A stretch of DNA of 24,236 nucleotides from Saccoglossus kowalevskii. Taxonomy: Eukaryota > Hemichordata > Enteropneusta > Harrimaniidae. The DNA is taken from contig NW_003127454.1 of NCBI RefSeq assembly GCF_000003605.2, forward strand, positions 1 to 24,236. The letters run 5' to 3'. Position numbers and translations under genes: made by a program. The notes below the pieces were generated by a model. It had not been told where the DNA came from, did not search any database, and worked only from the letters and a program-made list of their open reading frames with translations. Shown piece after piece: positions 1-10,893 of the stretch. How positions within the stretch are numbered: the first letter of the stretch is position 1; every line of letters starts with the position of its first letter.

Positions 1-3000
1 TGATAATCAGTGATGTGAAATTTGGGCGGGTGTTAATGTCAGTAAACTGGGTCTGATAATCAGTGATTGTGAAATTGGGCGGGTGTTAATGTCAGTAAAC
101 TGGTTTGATAATCAGTGATGTGATATTGGGCAGGTGTTAATGTCAGTAAACTGGTCTGATAAATCAGTGACCTGATATTGGGCAGGTGTTAATGTCAGTG
201 AACTGGTCTGATAATCAGTGATGTGATATTGGGCATGTGTTAATGTCAGTAAACTGGTCTGATAATCAGTGATGTGATATTGGGCATGTGTTAATGTCAG
301 TGAACTGGTCTGATAATCAGTGATGTGATATTGGGCATGTGTTAATGTCAGTGAACTGGTCTGATAATCAGTGATGTGATATTGGGCAGGTGTTAATGTC
401 AGTAAACTGGTCTGATAATCAGTGACCTGATATTGGGCAGGTGTTAATGTCAGTGAACTGGTCTGATAATCAGTGATGTGAAATTGGGTAGGTGTTAATG
501 TCAGTAAACTGGTCTGATAATCAGTGATGTGATATTGGGCAGGTGTTGAAGTCAGTGAACTGGTCTGATAATCAGTGATGTGATATTGGGCAGGTGTTAA
601 TGTCAGTGAACTGGTCTGATAATCAGTGATGTGAAATTAGGCAGGTGTTAATGTCAGTAAACTGGTCTGACACTCAGTGATGTGATATTGGGCAGGTGTT
701 AATGTCAGTGAACTGGTCTGATAATCAGTGATGTGATATTGGGATAGGTGTTAATGTCAGTAAACTGGTCTGATAATCAGTGATGTGATATTGGGCGGGT
801 GTTAATGTCAGTAAACTGGTCCGATAATCAGTGATGTGATATTGGGCATATGTTAATGTCAGTAAACTGGTCTGATAATCAGTGATATGATATTGGGCAT
901 GTGTTAATGTCAGTGAACTGGTCTGATAATCAGTGATGTGAAATTGGGTAGGTGTTAATGTCAGTAAACTGGTCTGATAATCAGTGATATGATATTGGGC
1001 ATGTGTTAATGTCATTGAACTGGTCTGATAATCAGTGATGTGATATTGGGCAGGTGTTAATGTCAGTAAACTGGTCTGATAATCAGTGACCTGATATTGG
1101 GCATGTGTTAATGTCAGTGAACTGGTCTGATAATCAGTGATGTGAAATTGGGTATGTGTTAATGTCAGTAAACTGGTCTGATAATCAGTGATGTGATATT
1201 GGGCAGGTGTTGATGTCAGTGAACTGGTCTGATAATCAGTGATGTGAAATTGGGCGGGTGTTAATGTCAGTAAACTGGTCTGATAATCAGTGATGTGATA
1301 TTGGGCAGGTGTTAATGTCAGTAAACTGGTCTGATAATCAGTGACCTGATATTGGGCAGGTGTTAATGTCAGTGAACTGGTCTGATAATCAGTGATGTGA
1401 AATTGGGCGGGTGTTAATGTCAGTGAACTGGTCTGATAATCAGTGATGTGATATTGGGCGTGTGTTAATGTCAGTGAACTGGTCTGATAATCAGTGATGT
1501 GATATTGGGCAGGTGTTAATGTCAGTGAACTGGTCTGATCATCAGTGATGTGATATTGGGCAGGTGTTAATGTCAGTGAACTGGTCTGATAATCAGTGAT
1601 GTGATATTGGGCAGGTGTTAATGTCAGTGAACTGGTCTGATAATCATTGATGTGAAATTGGGCAGGTGTTAATGTCTATAAACTGGTCTGATAATCAGTG
1701 ATGTGATATTGGGCAGGTGTTAATGTCAGTGAACTGGTCTGATAATCCGTGATGTGATATTGGGCAAGTGTTCATGTCAGTAAACTGGTCTGATAATCAG
1801 TGATGTGATATTGGGCATGTGTTAATGTCAGTGAACTGGTCTGATAATCAGTGATGTGATATTGGGCATGTGTTAATGTCAGTAAACTGGTCCGATAATC
1901 AGTGATGTGATATTGGGCGTGTGTTAATGTCAGTGAACTGGTCTGATAATCAGTGATGTGATATTGGGCAGGTGTTAATGTCAGTGAACTGGTCTGATAA
2001 TCTGTGATGTGATATTGGGCATGTGTTAATGTCAGTGAACTGGTCTGATAATCAGTGATGTGATATTGGGCATGTGTTAATGTCATTGAGCTGGTCTGAT
2101 AATCAGTGATGTGATATTGGGCCGGTGTTAATGTCAGTGACCTGGTCTGATAATCAGTGATGTGATATTGGGCATGTGTTAATGTCAGTGAAGTGGTCTG
2201 ATAATCAGTGATGTGAAATTGGGCAGGTGTTACTGTCAGTGAACTGGGCTGATAATCAGTGATATGAAATTGGGCAGGTGTTAATGTCAGTAAACTGGTC
2301 TGATAATAAGTGATGTGAAATTGGGCAGGTGTTAATGTCAGTAAACTGGTCTGATAATCAGTGATGTGATATTGGGCAGGTGTTAATGTCAGTGAACTGG
2401 TCTGATAATCAGTGATGTGATATTGGGTAGGTGTTAATGTCAGTAAACTGGTCTGATAATCAGTGATGTGATATTGGGCATGTGTTAATGTCAGTAAACT
2501 GGTCTGATAATCAGTGATGTGATATTGGGCATGTGTTAATGTCAGTAAACTGGTCCGACAATCAGTGATGCGAAATTGGGCATGTACTAATGTCAGTGAA
2601 CTGGCTTGATAACCAGTGATGTGTTAATGTAAGTGAAGTGGTCATATAATCAGTGATGTGAAATTGGGCGGGTGTTAATGTCAGTGAACTGGTCTGATAA
2701 TCAGTTATGTGATATTGGGCATGTGTTAATGTCAGTAAACTGGTCTGATAATCAGTGATGTGATATTGGGCATGTGTTAATGTCAGTGAACTGGTCTGAT
2801 CATCAGTGATGTGATATTGGGCAGATGTTAATGTCAGTGAACTTGTCTGATAATCAGTGATGTGAAATTGGGCAGGTGTTAATGTCAGTGAACTGGTCGA
2901 TTATCAGTGATGTGAAATTGGGCATGTGTTAATGTCAGTAAACTGGTCTGATAATCAGTGATGTGAAATTGGGCAGGTGTTAATGTCAGTGAACTGGTCG

Positions 3001-4293
3001 ATTATCAGTGATGTGAAATTGGGCATGTGTTAATGTCAGTAAACTGGTCTGATAATCAGTGATGTGATATTGGGCGGGTGTTAATGTCAGTAAACTGGTC
3101 CGATAATCAGTGATGTGATATTGGGCATATGTTAATGTCATTAAACTGGTCTGATAATCAGTGATGTGATATTGGGCATGTGTTAATGTCAGTGAACTGG
3201 CCTGATAATCAGTGATGTGAAATTGGGCGGGTGTTAATGTCAGTAAACTGGTCTGATAATCAGTGATGTGAAATTGGGCGGGTGTTAATGTCAGTAAACT
3301 GGTCTGATAATCAGTGACGTGATATTGGGCAGGTGTTAATGTCAGTGAACTGGTCTGATAATCAGTGATGTTATATTGGGCATGTGTTAATGTCAGTAAA
3401 CTGGTCTGATAATCAGTGATGTGATATTGGGCATGTGTTAATGTCAGTGAAATGGTCTGATAATCAGTGATGTGATATTGGGCATGTGTTAATGTCAGTG
3501 AACTGGTCTGATAATCAGTGATGTGATATTGGGCAGGTGTTAATGTCAGTAAACTGGTCTGATAATCAGTGACCTGATATTGGGCAGGTGTTAATGTCAG
3601 TGAACTGGTCTGATAATCAGTGATGTGAAATTGGGTAGGTGTTAATGTCAGTAAACTGGTCTGATAATCAGTGATGTGATATTGGGCAGGTGTTGAAGTC
3701 AGTGAACTGGTCTGATAATCAGTGATGTGATATTGGGCAGGTGTTAATGTCAGTGAACTGGTCTGATAATCAGTGATGTGAAATTAGGCAGGTGTTAATG
3801 TCAGTAAACTGGTCTGATAATCAGTGATGTGATATTGGGCAGGTGTTAATGTCAGTGAACTGGTCTGATAATCAGTGATGTGATATTGGGTAGGTGTTAA
3901 TGCCAGTAAACTGGTCTGATCATCAGTGATGTGATATTGGGCATGTTTTACTGTCAGTGAACTGGTCTGATCATCAGTGATGTGATATTGGGCAGGTGTT
4001 AATGTCAGTGAACTGGTCTGATAATCAGTGATGTGATATTGGGCAGGTGTTAATGTCAGTGAACTGTCTGATAATCAGTGATGTGATATTGGGCAGGTGT
4101 TAATGTCAGTAAACTGGTCCGATAATTAGTGATGTGATATTGGGCATTTGTTAATGTCAGTGAACTGGTCCGATAATCAGTGATGTGATATTGGGCATGT
4201 GTTAATGTCAGTAAACTGGTCTGATAATCAGTGATGTGATATTGGGCATGTGTTAATGTCAGTAAACTGGTCCGATAATTAGTGATGTGATAT
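1..4293. repeat. 51-bp minisatellite, array A (about 84 units, open at left edge)
   Basis: Head-to-tail copies of a 51-bp unit whose plus-strand parts read tgataatcagtgatgtgata, then ttgggcaggtgttaatgtca, then gtgaactggtc. Common variants are gcagg/gcatg/gcggg/gtagg, gtaaac/gtgaac and atatt/aaatt, plus rarer private changes such as tgacctg and gttgaag. The length is three times 17 and one minus-strand frame is open, so the array yields long artificial ORFs of a 17-residue repeat. The plus strand carries TGA TAA in the unit. The last unit breaks off at the polypyrimidine tract of the gene X acceptor. The array lies in the presumed last intron of gene X. I see no evidence that it is coding. Confidence 0.97.
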
Positions 4294-4307
4294 TTTATAT
4301 TTTACAG
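4294..4307 (+). promoter_or_regulatory. 3' splice acceptor of gene X terminal exon, copy 1
   Basis: A T-rich tract ending ttttatattttacag comes immediately after the last minisatellite unit. The frame that is open downstream hits a TGA at 4283-4285 and has no ATG anywhere up to its stop, so a coding exon here needs splicing from an upstream exon. The same tract is present, unchanged, at 22605-22618. Confidence 0.6.
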
Positions 4308-4540
4308 ATTTTGAAAGTACAAAACCCAGTCAAATAGGTGAGCAAGCTACTGGTGAAAGTGATGTGACATTAGTAGATGATATTGAGTCCAAAAATTCAT
4401 CTTGCACAGAAGAGCTATTCTCTCTTTCTGATTTTTCAACTTCAAATGTTGCAGGCAGTCCTTCATATTCTCCGTTACTAAATAGTTACTCCTTAGATGA
4501 CAGTGATGAAGATCTACCAGATTTTAACATCAATGGATGA
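4308..4540 (+). CDS. Terminal coding exon of unrecognised gene X, copy 1 (partial)
   Basis: After the acceptor, two bases (at) complete a split codon. Then 76 codons run open from 4310 to a TGA at 4538-4540. The frame contains no Met, so this is an internal or terminal exon and not a free ORF. The peptide is acidic and serine-rich and looks disordered: it starts FESTKPSQIGEQ, contains EELFSLSDFSTS, and ends SLDDSDEDLPDFNING. I recognise no domain and assign no function. An internal AG|GTGAGC at 4336-4342 matches a splice donor well and could trim the exon to 30 bp. The near-identical copy at 22619-22851 carries one replacement (Asn to Lys) and one silent change. Upstream exons of this gene are outside the window or hidden. 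The coding call is inferred from the acceptor, open frame, composition and 3' end. Confidence 0.5.
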
Positions 4541-5100
4541 TTTTCACAATACTAATATTTAACACATTTCCATTATATCGTACGCCTTTGATACATGATG
4601 TTTATTTGTGGAAGAAGAAATCATCTCCACATGCATACCCCCGGTAGTTTTTAGGCATTTGCGTAGAACTGGATTTAGATATACGATGTCATTTTAAATA
4701 TTACTCTGGTAAATAACTATTACTTTAAAAAAATCAAATTCCAAACCATGCAAAACTGAACAGATTGTCATGCACTATATGGACAGTGAGCCCTCAATTT
4801 CTTCCAAACTGTACAATTTTAAAATGGTGTGAATTTATAAATGGTATTCCTATGACAGGACCCTTATGCACACTATTGTACACTATTTCTTTTTTAATGG
4901 TCGCTGGTAGTTGTCAGTCTCTTCAATTTAAATTTTGTGTAAATATGCAAAATGGTTTAATCATTGTAGTAGTGTTTTTTGATGTGTATTTTACAGTGCA
5001 TTATTGATGTTTAGTGGGCTAATTTTTGAATAGAATACATTATCTTGATGTAATTTTATTTAATTTCAAAGTTGAAAATAAATCACTGTCCTAAAGTTGT
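4541..5100 (+). other. 3' UTR of gene X, copy 1, with polyA signal
   Basis: AT-rich non-coding sequence after the gene X stop codon. AATAAA lies at 5077-5082 and is followed about 17 bases later by a GT-rich tract (tgtgttgttttgt, 5098-5110), the usual layout of an animal cleavage site near 5095-5105. An 80-codon ORF at 4765-5007 lies wholly inside and looks fortuitous: it is Cys/Phe-rich with no recognisable domain. Copy 2 of this segment differs by only two substitutions. Confidence 0.5.
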
Positions 5101-5559
5101 GTTGTTTTGTAAACATATGAAGTAATGTTGTCCCTGTTGCAAGTGTAATATGGATGTCGTCTTTGTGACCAGGTAAATCGTTTCTGCATGAATTGAGTGA
5201 ATAACTGACTGTACTAGTATCAACAAAAATCAGATTTATTAAATGACTAAATTTGCAATATTTGTAAGTAAAGTGTTTAATTTTTATGGCATTACTCAAT
5301 GACACTTGCAATGTATTCATGGTGGGGAAATTAGAGAATGAAGCACAAGTCAAACATGAACTTGTACAAAGAAGTGACAAACTTGTTTACATGCACCCAT
5401 AATTGTAATGTTGTGCAAGCTAATATGCACCCAATTTGAAAATGATGACCATATACATGTAGAAAATTAAAATATTAGAAAATGGGATCGAGAATTGAAT
5501 CCTGAATTATTCAAATTCGATCACAACTCATTTCGAGCACCAATAATAAGCTGCAAAAC
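5101..5559. other. Intergenic spacer, no feature recognised
   Basis: AT-rich sequence between the gene X polyA site and the LINE tail. The minus-strand ORF at 5066-5380 has no family resemblance and overlaps the 3' UTR, so I do not call it. The same stretch recurs 18,311 bp to the right with two substitutions. Confidence 0.6.
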
Positions 5560-6015
5560 ATAGAGCAGTTGTAACAAAATTGAGAATTAGCGCCCATAGT
5601 TTAGAAATAGAGAAAGGACAATACCAAAAAATTCCTTGTAGTGGCAGAAAGTGCACTGCTTGCGACCAAAATGAGATTGAATACGAAATGAGCTTCATAA
5701 TTGAATGCATGCTGTATGAAAATGAAAGAACTGAAATATGGAAGGAAATCAGTTTAATACATTTGCAACAACATAAATACCAATTGATTACAACAAGCAA
5801 TAACAGCCAAAAAATAACAAAACTAGCAAGCTACATCTAATTGTTTCAGTGCCAAGCATTACAAAAAAATACCAGCTATTTCTCTTTTTTTTAAATCCTT
5901 TTCTATTTTGCTACTTCCTCAATTTTTTGTTTTTGTTGTAATTTCCAAATCAAAATAAGGATATGATAAATGATGCAATAAAGATTATTCTTATTGTCAA
6001 CATAAAAAAACAAAA
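5560..6015 (+). mobile_element. LINE (non-LTR retrotransposon) 3' tail, copy 1
   Basis: From about 5563 the reading frame gives AVVTKLRISAHSLEIEKGQ, then CTACDQNEIEYE and SFIIEC, ending with a stop at 5838-5840. This is the C-terminal tail typical of Jockey/CR1-like LINE polyproteins: a K-L-R-I-S-A-H motif followed by a Cys-x2-Cys finger. The usual His before the last Cys is Ser here, so the finger is probably broken. The non-coding tail ends with AATAAAGATTATTCTTATT (5977-5995) and A-rich sequence to about 6015, like the 3' end of the LINE fragment near 15,660. The element is severely 5'-truncated, and two in-frame stops sit just upstream of the motif. The same tail recurs at 23,871 onward. 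Confidence 0.75.
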
Positions 6016-6043
6016 AAATCCATTAAAAGACTTGATTGTAAAC

Positions 6044-6049
6044 TTTATT
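6044..6049 (-). promoter_or_regulatory. PolyA signal of the FBXL15-like gene
   Basis: TTTATT on the plus strand is AATAAA on the minus strand, about 75 bases after the stop codon of the FBXL15-like last exon. Cleavage would fall near 6020-6030, just outside the LINE tail, giving a very short 3' UTR. Confidence 0.55.
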
Positions 6050-6122
6050 GATAGCCACATATATTTTGACAAATGTACAAATTTGTTAGCACTGCTATTG
6101 TGAAGTTATCAGCCCATGTTTT

Positions 6123-6306
6123 TTATATCTGATGGAACAATGCTGGATATGGCAAGACAGCTGGGTGTGGTTCTCTACCTCCAGGAGGCGCTCTCACATC
6201 AATATCAATTCCCTTCACTCGTAATCGAGCTAAGCTGGCTTCATTTATATCACGGCAATCTGAAACTTCTAGTTTACGTAATTTGGGGCAACAATCGCCT
6301 AGTAAT
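6123..6306 (-). CDS. FBXL15: Last coding exon of FBXL15-like F-box/LRR protein
   Basis: On the minus strand the acceptor ttttgttatttcag is followed by one base (A) and 60 codons, ending TAA at 6125-6123. The peptide starts LLGDCCPKLRKLEVSDC, a cysteine-containing leucine-rich repeat, continues INEASLARLRVKGIDIDV, and ends with a Pro-rich tail closing in ALFHQI. The segment R-L-R-x-K/R-G-I/V-D-I-D-V followed by prolines is the C-terminal signature I recall for FBXL15. The single A completes an Arg codon with the CG left at 17347, so the two exons are phase-compatible. FBXL15 is an SCF ubiquitin-ligase receptor, known in mammals to target SMURF1. That role is carried over by family, not shown here. 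The gene converges on gene X, with the LINE tail between them. Confidence 0.82.
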
Positions 6307-7488
6307 CTGAAATAACAAAAATATAAATATTGGTACAGAAAATTGGGGTGAGGACATTTGCTAAGGTGATGAAATGGTTAAATGTCTGAAACTCACTTCT
6401 CAAACATTCTCATCTACTTCACTTCAAACATCAGGTTGTATCTCTGACCACTATGCCTATTATGTAGGTGTGAATTCTGGATTACACTGGTGCTATGCTT
6501 GCCACAGCAGACTTTGCTGGTAGTTTATTACCTGCTTTGTATGTTTTCGTAATGTCATTCTTGTGTCGAACACACAGATGCAGATTTAGCCTTTCTAGCC
6601 AGATCGTCATCGTTTCTGTTCAAATCAGTCAATTTGTGGACGAGTTACGGCATTTTAAATTTTTCCTACTTTCATCTACGAAATTTATAAATGCATGATA
6701 AGCAAATTTAAAGTAATATTTCTCATTATTCCCAGATTTGTCAAATAGCAGCGTTGACAGTGTTCTTTTTTTGCGGATGCTTCGTATTTTTTGTGGATAG
6801 ATTTATTTAAAAAGTTGATATGCTCACACAACTATTAAAGTAATTGAAGTCATTTAATATTCACTACAAAGCTGATAATTATCTCTGTTCTCATTTTTTG
6901 TATAATTACAGAAACATGGAAAATAAACATAGAAATTTGTGGAGATTATTTAAAGGGGAGCAAAGGTGTGGCTTTTGACACTCTGTACATGAAATTTGAG
7001 ATCTATGAATGAATTCTGTTGATAAAAACAACTTGTATGTGCTGCGAAATGCCCTAAATATCGGGTATAAAACGGGCTGTGAAGCAGACAAACGCCCGCT
7101 TTGCTTGGCGTCATTTCGCCTCTAGAGGGCCAGTCAGATGATGTCAGCAGTGAACATTGATAACTGAACCCATTCATGCTAGTACGTCAATCCCATAGAA
7201 ATGCTACTATGAAAGACCTTGTTAACTGACCACTTAAAAGTTGAAACATGGAGAGGTGTTGTGTTATGAATGCCACAACGATTCATGTTATGTTTCTCGA
7301 AATCCCAAATAAAAATTTGCGTTGCTGGTTGCGAGAAATCGGCGGAAGAACTAACCTGAAAGTGAAGACACATACAGCGTTCTGGCTATTGTAAACAGTG
7401 AGTAAATAAATATTGTTTCTTTCACTATCTCATTTTTCGTAATTTTTTCAAACTGCAGTGCACCTAAGTCGTAAAAAATACAAAGTAT
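6307..7488 (-). other. Proximal part of the FBXL15-like intron, no feature recognised
   Basis: AT-rich intronic sequence next to the last FBXL15-like exon. The short ORFs here (6495-6698, 6906-7177, 7179-7373) overlap on opposite strands and match nothing I know. A 10-bp palindrome, cctctagagg, lies near 7119. No splice-flanked coding segment is convincing. Confidence 0.55.
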
Positions 7489-7510
7489 GTCCCGACACAA
7501 CAGTCGGGAC
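7489..7510. repeat. Perfect hairpin at the left edge of the DIRS remnant
   Basis: GTCCCGAC and GTCGGGAC form an 8-bp perfect inverted repeat around a 6-nt loop (acaaca). It sits where the sequence turns from AT-rich intron to GC-richer retroelement, so it may belong to the element's terminus. That placement is inferred. Confidence 0.5.
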
Positions 7511-7560
7511 GCAAGACATGCTCATTCTGCCTTAAACAATGCCTGTTTGGGTCCCGCTTA

Positions 7561-9000
7561 TTGCCTTTCACGCTCGGTTGTGTCAGGATACAAGCACAAG
7601 CTGAGATACTGCCTGTACCTCCACCACCAGGGCTAGGGTCAAGTGTGTCCCATTCTCCTAGTGATCTCTCCTTTAGAGGGTCAGTGGGGGGACAACTCAC
7701 ATCAGTGGGAAAGGGAGCATCCACTTTTTTAATAAAGGGGGCTCTATCCCTGGAACGGATCGCCTTGCGCGTCCTCTTCCATACCCCCCCCCAGGCTCGG
7801 GCTAACCAGGCATTGTTTCCTGCGTCTTTCCAAGCCGTGCAGAGTGCCCCCACTTATGACTCTGCGAGGGGACTCCAGTGTTGGTACCCCTGTACAGGGC
7901 GGTATGCAACCCTCTTATGGGGTGCAGCTACCATTTCTCCAACAGGAGGGGGGGTGAGCGCTTTGTCGTTTCTCGTCTCATCTTTGTCGGGGCAGTCACA
8001 GGATACCCAACCAACCGGAGCCCAGCTGTCCCTTACTAATATGCAGTTAAGGTTGCAGCTTGTGAACCAGGCAGTGATGGCCGCGAGACTTGTACGCCCG
8101 TTGGCCAACTCCCCTGAGTGCCTCGTGTGACCCAGGCTATGGAGGAGGCTCAGAGGGTGATGGAGGGGTGATTGGTACCCTTCGGGAGAAAAGGACAAAC
8201 AGCTTAAACCTGGTTTCGGAGCGGTCACGTCCAATGCCTTCCGTTGGGTGAATCGATATCCCATTGGGGCTATGTGAACCGTTGATAGGTCCCGGTGTTG
8301 GACACGTGGTACCACAGTCTCTCCATAGGTTCCCTGTCCTTAACCCGGTACCCATACTTTTGTTATGGCGGGTAGTGCAGATCGAGAAGGCCACGTTGCG
8401 TGGTCATTTGACCGGCACCAATGCCTACTAGTGCATAGGGCTTTACGGGCGGAACTTAGACCCATCAAGTTTATAGAATGGGCTTCTTTAGTGTTAGAGC
8501 GTCAGCTCAACAGCAAGCCTCGATCCTCGGCAGATGGGCCAGTCCCTGGCGACGCAGAGAGTCGCTATGTGTGATATCTTGTAAGTCCATACTGCCCTCT
8601 TGACAGGAGCGGTTTCGGCTGAGCGTGAGGCAGTTCTGGGTCTGTGCGCCTATCCTAATCTGTGACCGGCTATTTAGTGGACGGTTAGTGGATGCGGTGA
8701 ATGGTTTGGCGGTTGCTGAGGATCAGCGTATCCAATTTAAGCAATCGTCCCTGTTGGCCAAAGTAGCTAGTCCTTCTGGTCAATGGTTCTAACTAAAACT
8801 ACAAGGCAGCCCAGGCAGTAAGTCCTCCGCTCTGAGCCACAACCAGCGAGGATCAAAGCGCTCATAGTCTCCTTCGAAGGGGCAGAAAAAGACTAGTAGC
8901 GGGAAGCGTCAGAGAAAGCCCAAGAAACGTGGTGTTGGTGGTGGGTGTTCTGACACTTCTGGGGACCAGGGGGCCGCGAAGTCTCTTTGAAGGTTCGCCG
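7561..9000 (+). pseudogene. Gag-like / pre-RT region of the DIRS remnant (broken)
   Basis: A 189-codon plus-strand frame (7561-8130) is followed by pieces in other frames, up to stop-ridden sequence at 8900-9000. A recognisable piece near 8660-8760 reads DRLFSGRLVDAV and then AEDQRIQFKQSSLL, like the segment that precedes the basic region in DIRS gag proteins. A Lys/Arg/Ser-rich stretch (SSGKRQRKPKKRGVGGG, about 8895-8950) follows. Opposite-strand ORFs over the same bases (7464-7853, 7854-8315, 8137-8394) are shadows caused by the GC content. Assignment of the first 189 codons to gag rests on position only. Confidence 0.5.
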
Positions 9001-9239
9001 ACTGCCTGGACATGGATGGTGGTACGACTCCGGGTCTCCCTCCCCAGAGTCCTCGGGCTCAGTCTCCCCCTCTTCGTCCTAACATACTGGAGGCTGGAGT
9101 TCGGGTAGCACTAGCTCCAAATCCCCGTCCGCTCCTTCCAATGGGATCGTGCCTTATGTAGCACATACCAGCTTGGCGCAGGGTATCAGATTCCTCTTCA
9201 GTCTCCTCCTCCTCTGAGTCCTCACCCTCCCTCAGGTCT

Positions 9240-9860
9240 TTTGTCGAGGGATGAGGTCAAGGCGGGGACGATCCGACAGGAAGTAGCAAGCCCCGTATTT
9301 ATTGCCAGGGTTCTTTCCCACATCTTCCTTGTTCCCAAGAGTTGGGGGGTGGCGTCCAGTTCTAGACTTCAGTCGCCTGAACGGGTTTGTGGAACTTAAG
9401 CGCTTCCGGATAGAAACACCAGCGGGCATTGCTGGATATGAGCGACGCTTACCTCCACATTATGATTCACCACTCATGCAGCCGATATCTCAGATTCCCA
9501 TCTGAGGGCAAAGTTTACCGCCTTTATTTTCGGTCTGTGCACGGCACCGTATGTCTTCACCAGTGTGCTAAGACAGGTGACCCAGCTGCTACACTGGTCG
9601 TCTGCCTATCCAAACCCACATCTTGACGACTGGTTATTACACAACTGAGACAGGGAGGCTTTAGTGGAGCACATGCTTTTGACGCAGATTCTCCTCCATG
9701 AGTTGGCCTTTTCAATAAATATTGCCTAGTCCAACCCAATACCATCCTACAGCCTGGTTTTTCTGGGTATGCAGTTCGACATGGATCAAGGGCTTGTTTG
9801 CCGTCGCAGGAGCGATGCAACTCTCTTGTAGAGTTCACCAGCCAACTCCTGTCGTCGGGA
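9240..9860 (+). pseudogene. DIRS reverse transcriptase domain (broken)
   Basis: Motifs appear in RT order but in shifting frames. HIFLVPKSWG comes near 9316, then in another frame GGWRPVLDFSRLNGFVELK (about 9341-9400), then the SDAYLHI strand near 9440, the catalytic-type LDDWLLHN (about 9621-9645), and LVFLGMQFDMDQGLV (about 9758-9800). The palm box is LDD preceded by His, compatible with DIRS-like RTs. At least two frameshifts and stops at 9646-9648 and 9726-9728 show that it cannot be translated as one domain. I describe it only as a relic. Confidence 0.78.
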
Positions 9861-10029
9861 TTGGTGTCGATACACGAACTGATGACTTCAGTTCGTCGTC
9901 TGGCTCTCCGGTCTCATCCAATTCAGAGGTGCTTACAGGATCCACATGCGAAACCTGACGTTCAGGGGTTCGATCATTGGACCAAGCAATGTCTGCCCTC
10001 CTTTGGCGGAACGACACATGGTACTTGGA

Positions 10030-10412
10030 AACAGGAACTCCCCTAGATCCGACGACTCCCTCGCTGACTCTCATTACAGATGCGTCGCCCCAGGGATGGG
10101 GCCGTCTGCATATTTAGGCCGCCACATCTATTGGTTGGAGTTGCAGACCGTCCTACTGTCTGAAATTTTTCAGGGAGTCGCACACCATCACAGAGTCCTG
10201 CTTTGGACAGACAACACCTTAGTAGTGTCAAGGAAAGGAGGGACACGTTCCCCCATGTTGTCGAAGCTAGCGGAGGAGATTCTCCTTTGGTGCCTGGATA
10301 ACCCGGTTGAGCTATCGGCTTACCACCTCCCAGGGATACGCAACAGCGCTGTAGACGCCCTCTCGAGACGTATCCAGTTTCAGAACACCGAGTGGCAGAC
10401 CCCCCCTCCCTA
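10030..10412 (+). pseudogene. DIRS RNase H domain (broken)
   Basis: LITDASPQGWG (about 10066-10098) carries the first RNase H acidic residue. After a frameshift the 9946-10413 frame supplies WLELQTVLLSEI, then the LLWTDNT strand with its Asp, then GGTRSP and HLPGIRNSAVDALSRR with the last acidic position. The order and the D-N-T, G-G-T-R-S and D-A-L-S-R boxes are hallmark DIRS RNase H features. The first part of that ORF, before about 10110, is out of frame with the domain. One frameshift separates the two halves. Confidence 0.78.
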
Positions 10413-10893
10413 ATGGGTGGCGGACCCGCAGTTTTGTCTCTGGGATGGGCCCCAGATAGTTCTGTTTGCCAATCACTGGAATGCCAAGCTCCCGGCGTAC
10501 GTGTCACTCCTCTCAGAGACGAGCGCTTTCGCCATGGACGCTCTATCCATCTACGCTTCCAAGTGGGAGCCAAGTGTTGGAGAAGTTGTGACTCAAGCCC
10601 ACCTGTCTTCTGACTTGGGTGGCGCCCAATTGACCTGTGAAGGTCTGGCTCCCAATGTTGCTGGAACTTCCAGTTGAGTCGCCGAATATCCCGGATCTGT
10701 TGTCCCAGCCGGACGGCACTCTACCGATGAGCCCGCTCTATTCCATATTCACGCGTGGAGGCTGTCAATAAACCAAGCACTAGGCTTTTCTGCAAAGTTG
10801 TCCAAGTTCCTCGCTTTGGCACAGTCGGACGGCACCAGACATTTGTATGAATCCAGATGGAGACCGTACATTGATTGGTGTTACGGAAGCTAA
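10413..10893 (+). pseudogene. Post-RNase H linker and truncated tyrosine-recombinase start
   Basis: From about 10414 the frame gives IVLFANHWNAKLPAYVS and FAMDALSIYASKW, the 'D-L-F-A..N-x-K-L-P-x-Y-V-S' linker found after RNase H in DIRS elements. Another frame from about 10740 gives HAWRLSINQALGFSAKLS and RHLYESRWRPYIDWC, resembling the N-terminal SAM-like, core-binding part of the DIRS tyrosine recombinase. A TAA follows at 10891-10893. None of the catalytic Arg, His-x-x-Arg or Tyr boxes is found downstream, so the recombinase is truncated or was lost by deletion. Confidence 0.6.

Noticed and set aside
1-4293. CRISPR-like array
   Set aside because: The units are contiguous with no unique spacers, and the surroundings are eukaryotic with introns and LINEs. 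It is a minisatellite.
4765-5007. 80-codon plus-strand ORF (also 23076-23318)
   Set aside because: It lies inside the 3' UTR of gene X and is preserved in copy 2 only because the whole segment is duplicated. It has no domain.
5066-5380. 104-codon minus-strand ORF (also 23377-23691)
   Set aside because: It overlaps the gene X polyA site antisense, with biased Ser/Thr/Phe composition typical of AT-rich chance frames.
5528-5800. Minus-strand ORF opposite the LINE tail
   Set aside because: It is a shadow of the plus-strand LINE C-terminal motif.
6116-6310. 64-codon plus-strand ORF
   Set aside because: It is a shadow of the FBXL15-like last exon, which is on the minus strand.
7464-8394. Long minus-strand ORFs over the GC-rich block
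   Set aside because: The retroelement motifs downstream are on the plus strand, and these frames show no recognisable domain.
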